From assembly GCF_026427775.1 (NCBI RefSeq), contig NZ_CP044532.1, positions 4,774,001 to 4,838,000 of the forward strand: 64,000 bases of DNA, read 5' to 3'. Of the stretch, positions 39,945 through 47,782 are shown piece by piece. The DNA is from Arthrobacter sp. CDRTa11. GTDB taxonomy: Bacteria > Actinomycetota > Actinomycetes > Actinomycetales > Micrococcaceae. Every line of letters starts with the position of its first letter. Position 1 is the stretch's first letter. Made by a program: the position numbers and the translations under genes. The notes below the pieces were generated by a model that saw only the letters and a program-made list of their open reading frames with translations, ran no database searches and was not told where the DNA came from.

Positions 39945-41477
39945 ATGAGTGAGCATGAGGTCCTGATCGTGGGCGGGGGCCCGACGGGGTTGATGCTGGC
40001 AGGGGAGCTGGCGTTGGCTGGAGTTGATGCGGCCATTGTGGAACGGCGCTCCAGCCAGTACCTTGCGGGGGCACGGGCGGGCGGCCTACACGCCCGGACC
40101 ATCGAAGTCCTGGATCAGCGTGGCATCGCCGAACGGTTCATCTCCGCGGGGCAAGTGGCCCAGGTGGCCGGGTTCGCGGCTACGCGGCTGGATATCAGCG
40201 ATTTTCCCACCCGCCATCCCTACGGACTTGGCCTGTGGCAGAACCATATCGAACGCCTGCTGGCAGCCTGGGTGGAGGAGCTGGCTGTGACCGTGTACCG
40301 CGGCGAAGAGGTGACAGGCCTCGCGCAGGATGACTCCGGCGTCGACCTCCACCTCGCAGACGGCCGGATCCGGCGCGGAAACTATGTGGTGGGGTGCGAC
40401 GGCGGCCGGAGCCTGGTCCGTAAAGCGGCCGGCATCGATTTCCCGGGCTGGGATCCAACCACCAGCGCCCTCATTGCCGAGGTGGAGATGACCGGAAAGC
40501 CGGAGTTCGGCGTCCACCAGAATGCTTTTGGCATCCACTCCTTTGGCCGGCGGGAGTACGAAATCGTGGACGGCAAAGTTGTCTACCCGGACACCGGACC
40601 GGTGGGAGTCATGGTGACAGAGGAACACGTGGGCCCGGCAACGGAACCAAAACTGGCGGATCTCAAAACGGCGCTGAAAGCCGCCTGCGGCACCGATTAC
40701 GGGGCCCACAGCCCGATCTGGATTTCCCGGTTCACAGACATGACCCGGCAGGCCGCTGCCTACCGCGCCGGGCGGGTCCTGCTGGCCGGCGATGCCGCGC
40801 ACGTGCATGCACCCGACGGCGGACAGGGCCTTAATCTCGGGGTACAGGACGCGGTGAATCTCGGGTGGAAGCTGGGACTGGTGGTCAAGGGGCGGGCGCC
40901 AGAAACGCTCCTGGACACCTACCACGCAGAGCGCCACCCCGTGGCTGCCCGGGTGCTGCGCAACACCATGGCCCAGACCGCGCTCCGCCGCCCGGACCCG
41001 CGGATCAAGGCAGCAGGCGAGGTTATTTCTGAGCTCCTCGCAATGGAGGAGCCTCGCAAGCGGTTCGCCGGGATGCAGTCCGGCCTGGACGTCCATTACA
41101 GCCTCGGCGAGGGACATGCGCTTCTAGGACGTCGGATCCCGGACGTCGACCTTTCCACTCAGGATGGGCCACTGACGGTCTATTCGCTGCTGCACGACGC
41201 GCGGCCTCTGTTGCTGAATCTCGGTGTGCCGGGCGCCTTTGACACTGTCCCCCGGCCGGATTGGCTGAAGTTGGTTGATGCCCGGTACAACGGCTCCTGG
41301 GAGCTGCCGGTGCTCGGGGAGATCCCTGCCCCGTCGGCCGTTCTGATCCGGCCGGACGGGCACGTGGCCTGGGTGGGTAACGGAACAGAATCTGGCCTTG
41401 GGGATGCAACGGCCAGATGGTTCGGGACGGCTGGGGAAAGGGGTTTTGGTCCGCACGGTGACCAACGCCATCAATAG
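39945..41477 (+). CDS. FAD-dependent aromatic monooxygenase (PHBH/Rox-like)
   Basis: This 510-residue protein has an N-terminal Rossmann GXGXXG segment VLIVGGGPTGLMLAGELALAG. The middle DG motif is YVVGCDGGRSLVRKAAGIDFPG, and the GD motif is GRVLLAGDAAHVHAPDGGQGLNLGVQDAVNLGWKL. The C-terminal thioredoxin-like domain reads PLTVYSLLHDARPLLLNLGVPGAFD. The family hydroxylates aromatic rings. Similarity in outline to rifampicin monooxygenases is visible, but the substrate is not predictable. ATG 39945 is preceded by GGGAG. Confidence 0.92.
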   Translation: MSEHEVLIVGGGPTGLMLAGELALAGVDAAIVERRSSQYLAGARAGGLHARTIEVLDQRGIAERFISAGQVAQVAGFAATRLDISDFPTRHPYGLGLWQNHIERLLAAWVEELAVTVYRGEEVTGLAQDDSGVDLHLADGRIRRGNYVVGCDGGRSLVRKAAGIDFPGWDPTTSALIAEVEMTGKPEFGVHQNAFGIHSFGRREYEIVDGKVVYPDTGPVGVMVTEEHVGPATEPKLADLKTALKAACGTDYGAHSPIWISRFTDMTRQAAAYRAGRVLLAGDAAHVHAPDGGQGLNLGVQDAVNLGWKLGLVVKGRAPETLLDTYHAERHPVAARVLRNTMAQTALRRPDPRIKAAGEVISELLAMEEPRKRFAGMQSGLDVHYSLGEGHALLGRRIPDVDLSTQDGPLTVYSLLHDARPLLLNLGVPGAFDTVPRPDWLKLVDARYNGSWELPVLGEIPAPSAVLIRPDGHVAWVGNGTESGLGDATARWFGTAGERGFGPHGDQRHQ

Positions 41478-41713
41478 CCGGCTGGGCACCACTTTTCGGT
41501 GTTTGTCAGACCCCTCCCCCATACTCTCCAGAGCGTTGTTTACGCCGTTTCCTATGGTTGATGTCCGTTTACCTCCCAAGGCCTTGGGGTCACCTGTCCG
41601 CGCGGTAAAACCGCAGGTCACGGGGAGGACGCATTGGAAACTAATACGAATATATGTTCTAGGATTCCTTTATGGGATCCTGAGCAACCGGGAATTGGGA
41701 GAGTACGTAAGCC

Positions 41714-41989
41714 GTGACAGTTACAGCTGATGAAACAGCCGTGGACACCGCCGTTGATGTCAGGTTCAACCTTGCAGGCGAGCCTCTGGCCGTGCGGTAC
41801 CAAGGCAATATCTGGCCGGTAGGAGGCGAACCCGTGCAGTGGTTTGGCGGCAGCGACGGTCTCGAGGAGATCGAGTACTGGCGTGTCCAGGTGCGCCTGG
41901 GATCAACCTCTGCCGTCCGCATTTTCACCCTGCGCCGCGAACACCCTTCCAGGCAGTGGTTCCTGGAGTCCACAGCCGAGGGCTGTTAG
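41714..41989 (+). CDS. DUF6504-like small protein
   Basis: This 91-residue protein with a GTG start reads VDVRFNLAGEPLAVRYQGNIWPV followed by IEYWRVQVRLG, RIFTLRREHPSRQWFLE. The order of strands and the YWRV and W.LE positions recall the DUF6504 family of actinobacteria. The role is unknown. The next gene begins 5 bases downstream. Confidence 0.65.
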   Translation: MTVTADETAVDTAVDVRFNLAGEPLAVRYQGNIWPVGGEPVQWFGGSDGLEEIEYWRVQVRLGSTSAVRIFTLRREHPSRQWFLESTAEGC

Positions 41990-41994
41990 GCGGA

Positions 41995-42375
41995 GTGCGA
42001 TCCAACTGGCCGCCGATTAGCAGCCAGACATGGGCCGCAATCAGAACGGAATTCACGCTGCCCTCCTTGGAACAGGTCCAGCGCCGGCTCTCTGAGCTTA
42101 TGGAGGACCCTGAACCAGTGATGCAGCAGGTGGTCCGCGTCTTCATCGGGGAGGGTACCTACTGCCCGGGATTCCAGTTCCTCGCCGGCGGCCTTGTCCA
42201 CCCCACCGTCCTGGACCTTTTTCAGCGGGCCATGGCCCTAAAGATTCCGCACAACCACTTCACGGCCTGGATGGTCTCCCCTTCGGCCGTCCTCTCAGGC
42301 GCCCGCCCCGTTGATCTTCTGGAGGGCGGGTCCGCGGCCTTGTTCAAGGCACTGGAAGCGCTCGGCCGGAAATAG
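41995..42375 (+). CDS. MbcA/ParS/Xre-type toxin-binding-domain protein (orphan)
   Basis: This 126-residue protein starts with GTG 41995. The second half reads EGTYCPGFQFLAGGLVHPTVLDLF, then HFTAWMVSPSAVLSGARPVDLLEGG. This matches the common actinobacterial variant of the DUF2384 antitoxin/toxin-binding domain. No RES-domain toxin is adjacent, so this copy is probably not a toxin-antitoxin module. The start is uncertain; TTG at 42066 is an alternative. Confidence 0.65.
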   Translation: MRSNWPPISSQTWAAIRTEFTLPSLEQVQRRLSELMEDPEPVMQQVVRVFIGEGTYCPGFQFLAGGLVHPTVLDLFQRAMALKIPHNHFTAWMVSPSAVLSGARPVDLLEGGSAALFKALEALGRK

Positions 42376-42470
42376 GCGCAACGTTCGCTATGTCACGGCG
42401 AAAGCGCGATGGCCAAATCTACCGTTTATCGATAGACTTTCATTGTTACTCGATACTGAAGGAGATTCCG

Positions 42471-42965
42471 ATGGGAAAACTGACCATCCTTGCGCTGCGC
42501 ATAGTCCTCGCCCTGGCGCTCGCCGGCTCGCTGTTCGTGCAGGTGAGGATGGTGCCGCTGCTGGCGGTTGACCTGGAGGAGGCCGGAGCGGACTTGGTCG
42601 GCGTTCGGATTCCACTCCTCGCCATTGTGGTCCTGGGCATCATGACCGTACAGGTCACCCTTGTCTGCGTGTGGCGCCTGCTGACCATGGTGCGGCGGGG
42701 AACAGTGTTCTCCCATGGTGCCTTCCGGTACGTGGACATCATTTTTGCTGCCGTCGCGGCGGCATCCGTCCTGGTGTTCGGGATTGCCGTCCTTCTCGCG
42801 CCGGGGGACGCGGCGCCGGGCATCGTTCTGCTGATCTGCGGGGCGTCCCTGCTGATTGCGGGTGCGGCACTCATCGTCCTGGTACTTCGGACGCTGCTCG
42901 CCCAGGCGGTGGCCCGGGATGTGGAGGCGCAGCACCTGCGGACAGAGCTGGACGAGGTCATCTGA
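42471..42965 (+). CDS. DUF2975 membrane protein
   Basis: This 164-residue protein has four membrane helices (residues about 3-25, 44-66, 84-110 and 115-140) with the DUF2975 pattern in LLTMVRRGTVFSHGAFRYVDIIFAAVAAAS. It is coupled to the XRE gene by TGATG. This DUF2975-XRE pairing resembles the YoaS-YozG pair of Bacillus and suggests a membrane protein controlled with its regulator. ATG 42471 has GAAGGAG before it. Confidence 0.87.
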   Translation: MGKLTILALRIVLALALAGSLFVQVRMVPLLAVDLEEAGADLVGVRIPLLAIVVLGIMTVQVTLVCVWRLLTMVRRGTVFSHGAFRYVDIIFAAVAAASVLVFGIAVLLAPGDAAPGIVLLICGASLLIAGAALIVLVLRTLLAQAVARDVEAQHLRTELDEVI

Positions 42966-43210
42966 TGCCCATCATCGTGGATATTGATGTGATGCTCGCT
43001 AAACGCAAAATGCCTGTTGGTGTGCTCGCGGAACGGGTCGGGATCACGCCCGCCAACCTGGCTGTGCTCAAGAACGGCCGGGCCAAGGCGGTGCGCTTCA
43101 CAACCCTGGAGGCACTGTGCGAGGTACTCTCCTGCCAGCCCGGAGACCTGCTCCGTTGGGAGCCCGATAACCAGCAACAGCTGGAAGACCGGCTTGTCAG
43201 CGGGCAATGA
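42965..43210 (+). CDS. Cro/C1-type HTH regulator (YozG-like)
   Basis: This 81-residue protein has the HTH pattern VMLAKRKMPVGVLAERVGITPANLAVLKNGRAKAVRFTTLEALCEVLSCQPGDLLRWEPD, which is the YozG/HipB-like single-domain form. It shares an A between its ATG and the DUF2975 stop. The 3' end overlaps the convergent SGNH gene by 14 bases. Confidence 0.92.
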   Translation: MPIIVDIDVMLAKRKMPVGVLAERVGITPANLAVLKNGRAKAVRFTTLEALCEVLSCQPGDLLRWEPDNQQQLEDRLVSGQ

Positions 43211-43853
43211 CCCTGCATTCAACGGAACCACCCTGAAGACCCACGACGGCGGCAACCGCCCGGGCGATTTTCGCGCCTCCCTGGGAGGACGGTTCGATAG
43301 GGTTTGCGTAGTCGCCCTCCTCGTTGCAGATCAGCCGCAGGTCTATCAGCGACATTCCCCGAGAGAATGCCGTGCGGCTGATGCAGTCGTTGAAAAACGC
43401 CAAGGCGGTCTTGATGATGCGGTGCTGTGGAGTGGAGGCGGGAGTGTCATAGATGGTGCAGAGCGCAGCGGGGATTCCAGTGGCTGAGACGGCTTCAGCC
43501 ATCAGGTCGTAGTCCGCGGCAAACCGCTCTTGGGCGCTGCTGAAAAGGCTCAGGGCTTCTGCGACGGAGCTGGCCGGCGATTCGAGCAGGTAGGCAAAGC
43601 CCAGTGCATCGTTGCCGCCGACGCTGACCACCAGATGGGTGGCATTGCGGGGCAGGGAACTGAGCTGTCGCAGGACTCCGGAAATCACATCCCCGTCCAC
43701 CGCCAGCAGGGTGGCTTTCCAGCCGGGAGGAAATTCAGCCCGGACCTGCGTGAGGACGTCGGGACCGCCGTCGACGTATGCCTTGTTGTCCAGGATGGAG
43801 TCACCCAGCAGAACGACGTGTCCGGCCGAAGCCTGAGGATTCCCAGCAGCCAT
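43197..43853 (-). CDS. SGNH/GDSL-like hydrolase
   Basis: This 218-residue protein shows the block I GDSILDNKAYV (catalytic Ser), the block III VSVGGNDALGF (oxyanion Asn) and a late DLRLICNEEGDYANPIEPS region in the usual place of the catalytic Asp/His block, but with a Tyr/Ala-Asn substitution where DxxH is expected. It has no signal peptide. The family includes esterases and lipases. Its 3' end overlaps the XRE gene. Confidence 0.82.
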   Translation of the reverse strand: MAAGNPQASAGHVVLLGDSILDNKAYVDGGPDVLTQVRAEFPPGWKATLLAVDGDVISGVLRQLSSLPRNATHLVVSVGGNDALGFAYLLESPASSVAEALSLFSSAQERFAADYDLMAEAVSATGIPAALCTIYDTPASTPQHRIIKTALAFFNDCISRTAFSRGMSLIDLRLICNEEGDYANPIEPSSQGGAKIARAVAAVVGLQGGSVECRVIAR

Positions 43854-44044
43854 TTTTTGATCGCCTGTCTTTCAGCGGCACCATTGCCGGAACGGGTTTT
43901 TCCCAAGATAACCTGACAATCAGCCTGTTTCACTGCTTGGCCATACCCATGCTGAGAGCGAACCGCCGCGTGATCCAGGAGCCTCCCGGTCAGCTGACGC
44001 TAGGCTAGGGGCAGTCCCTTTTCCGCCCGCAAGGAGTCTCCAGA

Positions 44045-44308
44045 ATGAACCTCTTCATCAAGCTGATTGGCACCGCCGTTAGCCTCGGCGCCGGATTTGT
44101 CGGCACCAAGGTGGTCAACGCCGTATGGGAAAAGTCCACAGGCAGGAAGGCACCCACGGGCAGGCACGAAGATACTCCTACCAGCCTTCGCTCCGCCCTG
44201 ACGTTTGCGCTCATCTCCGCTTCGGTCAGCACCATCATCCAGGTGCTCGCCAACCGAGGCACCCAGCGCGCCATCACCCGTTTCGCGAAGAGCAAGGACA
44301 TCGTCTAA
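44045..44308 (+). CDS. DUF4235 membrane protein
   Basis: This 87-residue protein has an N-terminal helix LFIKLIGTAVSLGAGFVGTKVVNAVWEKSTGRKAP and a second helix ALTFALISASVSTIIQVLANRG, with the DUF4235 pattern. It likely spans the membrane twice. The ribosome site is AAGGAG at 44030. The gene is single, ending in repeat family 1. Confidence 0.88.
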   Translation: MNLFIKLIGTAVSLGAGFVGTKVVNAVWEKSTGRKAPTGRHEDTPTSLRSALTFALISASVSTIIQVLANRGTQRAITRFAKSKDIV

Positions 44309-44324
44309 CAGCCCTCCACCCCCT

Positions 44325-44389
44325 GGAGTTTTTGTCCATTTGCGGCGACTTCGCCAGTCGTGAACCCGCCGTAAATGGACAATAACTCC
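44325..44389. repeat. Intergenic palindromic repeat (family 1, copy 2)
   Basis: Arms 44325-44341 (GGAGTTTTTGTCCATTT) and 44373-44389 pair over 16 of 17 positions (one A/A mismatch). It is the reverse complement of the 17919 copy over most of the length, including the GCGGCGACTTC centre. It lies between the convergent DUF4235 and mnhG genes and touches the mnhG stop. Confidence 0.85.
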
Positions 44390-44799
44390 TAGTCCCGGGG
44401 GGCGTCGTCGGAAGCGTCCTCGTGGGCGGCTTTGGCGGCGGCTCGCTGCACCACAGCCTCCAGTTCATCCGAACTGAGCAGTTCCCTGTGCAGGTGCTTG
44501 GTGCGGTACCCGGCGCGTCCCACCATATGCGCGGACACCGGCACGGTCAGCAGCTGGAAAATCCACGCCACCAGCAGGACGGGCCACACCCACCACGTCC
44601 GCAGCTGCAGCCCGATGGCCGCCAGCAGCAGGAACAGGCCCAGCACCTGCGGTTTGGTGGCCGCGTGCATCCTGCTCATCAGGTCCGGGAAGCGCAAGAG
44701 CCCGACGGCGGCGGCCAGGGACATCAGTGCGCCCACCACCATAAACACCGCGGAAACTGCGTCGATAATGCTATCCAGCATGCTGGGGTCAGGAGTCAT
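44389..44799 (-). CDS. mnhG: Mrp Na+/H+ antiporter subunit G
   Basis: This 136-residue protein has three membrane helices and the MnhG/MrpG pattern: FMVVGALMSLAAAVGLLRFPDLMSRMHAATKPQVLGLFLLLAAIGL. The C-terminal 25 residues form an acidic helix (DELEAVVQRAAAKAAHEDASDD). The ATG at 44799 overlaps the mnhF 3' end. It is the last gene of the Mrp operon. Confidence 0.92.
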   Translation of the reverse strand: MTPDPSMLDSIIDAVSAVFMVVGALMSLAAAVGLLRFPDLMSRMHAATKPQVLGLFLLLAAIGLQLRTWWVWPVLLVAWIFQLLTVPVSAHMVGRAGYRTKHLHRELLSSDELEAVVQRAAAKAAHEDASDDAPRD

Positions 44800-45067
44800 G
44801 GGGCTGCTCCCTCCGGTCCGCCACGAACCGGGCAACGGTCACCGAGCCGATGAAGCCGATGATGGACAGGGCCACCAACAGCATGAGGTTGTTCAGGTGC
44901 CGGTTCACCGCCATGTCAATGCACAGCGCTGCCCCGATGATGGCAAGCAGGACGTCGGACGCCAGCACCCGGTCCAGGAGCGACGGGCCGCGGGCGATCC
45001 TGATGATGGCGCCGGCCGCGGCCAGCGAAAGGATAACTGCCGTGACGGCCAGGACGGTCTGCATCAT
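44789..45067 (-). CDS. mnhF: Mrp Na+/H+ antiporter subunit F
   Basis: This 92-residue protein has three membrane helices and the MrpF pattern AAGAIIRIARGPSLLDRVLASDVLLAIIGAALC. Overlaps with both neighbours show tight translational coupling. It is an essential structural subunit of the hetero-oligomeric antiporter. Confidence 0.92.
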   Translation of the reverse strand: MMQTVLAVTAVILSLAAAGAIIRIARGPSLLDRVLASDVLLAIIGAALCIDMAVNRHLNNLMLLVALSIIGFIGSVTVARFVADRREQPHDS

Positions 45068-45606
45068 GCTGCCTCCAGCCGGACGGCGTCGAGTTCTTCC
45101 CTGGTTCCCATGACGCGGATCAGCCCCGCCTCGATGGCCCGCACTTCGCGGCGCAGGTTCTCCACATCCTCGGCGTTTTTCACGTTGAGCCCGTGGATGT
45201 ACAAAGTTGACGTTGAACGGTCCACCTCCACCACCAGCGACCCCGGGATGAGGGAGATCACGTGTCCCGTGGCAGTCATCATCAGGTCCTGGTGGCTGCG
45301 CAACGGGACGGCCACCACGGCGTTGGTGACGTTGGGCCCGCGGACCACGGCCAGGTACATGACCTGGAAGCTTGCTGCCACTACTTTGCCAAGGAAAGCC
45401 AGGGCGAACGGAATGGCGTAGAGGAGATTAAAGCGGCCGCTGAGTTCAACGGGCGGCAGGTAGAACATCCGTGCCACCACCACCGCCAACAAGGCGCCGA
45501 AGAGGAGATTGCCCGGGCTGAAGTCCTGCCAAAGGGCACCCCAGACAACAACAAGCCAGACAAGGAGCGGCAGCTCCTGGCGCAGTGAGACCCGGCGCCT
45601 GCTCAT
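45064..45606 (-). CDS. mnhE: Mrp Na+/H+ antiporter subunit E
   Basis: This 180-residue protein has N-terminal membrane helices and the MrpE pattern ARMFYLPPVELSGRFNLLYAIPFALAFLGKVVAASFQVMYLAVVRGP, then ISLIPGSLVVEVDRSTSTLYIHGL. It overlaps mnhD by 4 bases. Confidence 0.92.
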   Translation of the reverse strand: MSRRRVSLRQELPLLVWLVVVWGALWQDFSPGNLLFGALLAVVVARMFYLPPVELSGRFNLLYAIPFALAFLGKVVAASFQVMYLAVVRGPNVTNAVVAVPLRSHQDLMMTATGHVISLIPGSLVVEVDRSTSTLYIHGLNVKNAEDVENLRREVRAIEAGLIRVMGTREELDAVRLEAA

Positions 45607-47207
45607 TTGGCACCCCCGGGGCCCAGGACAAGAGGCACCGGAGCGTTATCGCCCAGCACCGCCTGGATATAGGAGGACCGGTCCAGCATGTCCTCTGCCG
45701 CCTGGTCCGAGACTTTGAACAGCGGGCCTGCGAAGACGGTCAGCGCAACGCCCAGCAGGACCAGGCCAAGAGTGGAGCCCACCATGGTGCGTGGCAGCAG
45801 CGTGACGTTGTTGCGGCCGGCGCGGCGTCCTGTGTCGGAGTCCTCGGGGGCGGCCAGGAGCACCGGGTCCGGATGCTCCGCATCGGAGGGCTTCCGCCAG
45901 AACGCACGGTTCCAGACCCTGGCCACGGCCAGGAGGGTCAGGAGGCTGGTGACCACACCGCCAATGACCAGGGTGAAGGCCAGGGGTGTTCCCAGCTCAA
46001 TACCGGCCTGCATCAGCCCCACCTTGCCCAGGAATCCGGAGAACGGAGGGATGCCTGCCAGGTTCATGGCGGGCACAAAGAACAGGAGCGCCAGCAACGG
46101 AGACAGCTTGGCGAGTCCGGCCAGCCGGTCCACCGAGGAACTTCCACCGCGGCGTTCGATCAGCCCTGTGACCAGGAACAGGCTGGTCTGGATGGTGATG
46201 TGGTGGGCCACGTAGAAGACGGCCGCGCCGAGGCCTGCCACCGAGGACATCGCCAGGCCAAACACCATGTAGCCGATGTGGCTGACCAGGGTGAAGGACA
46301 GCAGACGTTTGATGTCACTCTGGGCCAGGGCACCAAGAATTCCCACAATCATGGTCAGCAGCGCGGCCACCATCAGCGGAGTGTTGAGCGTGTCCCCGGG
46401 AAAGAGCAGCGTCTCGGTCCGGACCATCGCATAGACGCCCACTTTTGTCAGCAGGCCGGCGAACACCGCCGTGACGGGCGCGGGGGCCGTCGGGTACGAG
46501 TCAGGAAGCCAGAAGGACAGCGGGAACACTGCCGCCTTGATCCCGAAAGCCACCAGGAGCATCACGTGCAGCAGCGTTTGGGTCCCCTGGTCCAGCTGCG
46601 CGAGCTTGATGGCGAGGTCCGCCATGTTCACCGTTCCCGTGGCCCCGTAGACCATCGCGATGGAGATCAGGAACAGGACCGAGGACACCACGGACACCAC
46701 CACGTACGTCACGCCGGCCCTGATCCGGGGCCCGGTGCCGCCCAGGGTCATCAGGACGTAGCTTGCCGTCAGCAGGATCTCGAAGCCCACGTAAAGGTTG
46801 AAGAGGTCCCCCGACAGGAACGCGTTGGAGACGCCGGCCACCAGGATCAGGTACGTGGGGTGGAAGATCGAGACGGGCGCGTCCTGGTCGCCGTCGGCCA
46901 TGCCCTGGCCTGTGGCGTACACCAGCACCGCCAGGCTCACGGCGGAGGAAACCACCAGCATCAGCGAGGAGAACTGGTCCACCACCATCACGATGCCCCA
47001 GGGCGGCAGCCAGCCGCCGATGTTCACGGCCGCGGTTCCGCCCTCCCAGACAGAAGCCAGCAGGATGCACTCCAGCAGCAGCGTGATGGACAGCAGCGAG
47101 ATGCTCACAGTCCGCTGTGCCCGGGAGTGCCGGATTAAAAGAAAGGTCAGGGCGGCACCCAGGATGGGAAGGACGACGGCGAGCGGGGCAAAGCTTGCGA
47201 TGTTCAC
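45603..47207 (-). CDS. mnhD: Mrp Na+/H+ antiporter subunit D
   Basis: This 534-residue protein has about 14 membrane helices of the NuoN/MrpD proton-channel family. It includes the conserved helix with Glu in LYVGFEILLTASYVLMTLGG and the Lys in AVFAGLLTKVGVYAMVR. ALAQSDIKRLLSFTLVSHIGYMVFGLA is the complex-I-like helix-breaker region. Confidence 0.95.
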   Translation of the reverse strand: MNIASFAPLAVVLPILGAALTFLLIRHSRAQRTVSISLLSITLLLECILLASVWEGGTAAVNIGGWLPPWGIVMVVDQFSSLMLVVSSAVSLAVLVYATGQGMADGDQDAPVSIFHPTYLILVAGVSNAFLSGDLFNLYVGFEILLTASYVLMTLGGTGPRIRAGVTYVVVSVVSSVLFLISIAMVYGATGTVNMADLAIKLAQLDQGTQTLLHVMLLVAFGIKAAVFPLSFWLPDSYPTAPAPVTAVFAGLLTKVGVYAMVRTETLLFPGDTLNTPLMVAALLTMIVGILGALAQSDIKRLLSFTLVSHIGYMVFGLAMSSVAGLGAAVFYVAHHITIQTSLFLVTGLIERRGGSSSVDRLAGLAKLSPLLALLFFVPAMNLAGIPPFSGFLGKVGLMQAGIELGTPLAFTLVIGGVVTSLLTLLAVARVWNRAFWRKPSDAEHPDPVLLAAPEDSDTGRRAGRNNVTLLPRTMVGSTLGLVLLGVALTVFAGPLFKVSDQAAEDMLDRSSYIQAVLGDNAPVPLVLGPGGAK

Positions 47208-47782
47208 TTCACACCTCCTTGGGGGCCGGGGGTGACATTTTGGGATCCGGGCTGTTCTTCCGCTGCGGCGTCGGTGGCGGTGATCTGTGTTCCGCCGGCC
47301 TGGATGGTTGGCTCGGCACCGTCAGTGGCGTGGTCCGAGACAGAACGTCCGTCGCTGCCGAGCATAGTGAGCGGGAATTCTGAGGTCTCCACCGGGATCT
47401 CGGCGTCGTCCTCGGCGTCGAAGCTGGGGGTTTCCGCCACGCGGAGGTCCTCGACGTCGAACTGGATTTCGTCCTGCCGTGCAAGTACCCAGGTGCGGTA
47501 GATGATGCCGAGCATAAAGGCCGTCACGGCGAACGAGATGACGATCGAGGTCAGAATCAGTGCCTGGGGAAGGGGGTCGTTGTAGTCCTGGGCAGGGGTG
47601 TCCTTGTTGTACAGCGGCGCCAGCCCTGCGTACCCGCCGGTGGCAAGGATCAGCAGGTTGGTGGCGTTGGCCAGAAGCATCAGTCCCAGCAGCACCCGGG
47701 TGAGGCTGCGTTCCAGGATCAGGTAGATGCCGCAGGCATACAGGGCGCCCATGACGATGAGCAGGGTCAGGTTAACGCTCAT
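47204..47782 (-). CDS. mnhC: Mrp Na+/H+ antiporter subunit C with extended C-terminus
   Basis: This is a 192-residue protein. Residues 1-112 are a normal NuoK-like MrpC with three helices (LYACGIYLILERSLTRVLLGLMLLANATNLLIL). Residues about 115-192 are an additional acidic, polar tail (VEDLRVAETPSFDAEDDAEIPVE and further). MrpC is normally about 115 residues, so the tail is unusual and presumably cytoplasmic. Confidence 0.93.
   Translation of the reverse strand: MSVNLTLLIVMGALYACGIYLILERSLTRVLLGLMLLANATNLLILATGGYAGLAPLYNKDTPAQDYNDPLPQALILTSIVISFAVTAFMLGIIYRTWVLARQDEIQFDVEDLRVAETPSFDAEDDAEIPVETSEFPLTMLGSDGRSVSDHATDGAEPTIQAGGTQITATDAAAEEQPGSQNVTPGPQGGVK

Noticed and set aside
41995..42375. Complete toxin-antitoxin pair with 41714
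   Set aside because: The upstream protein does not look like a RES or other known toxin.
45585..47138. 517-codon plus-strand frame opposite mnhD
   Set aside because: His/Gln/Arg-rich antisense translation with no domain; mnhD is certain.
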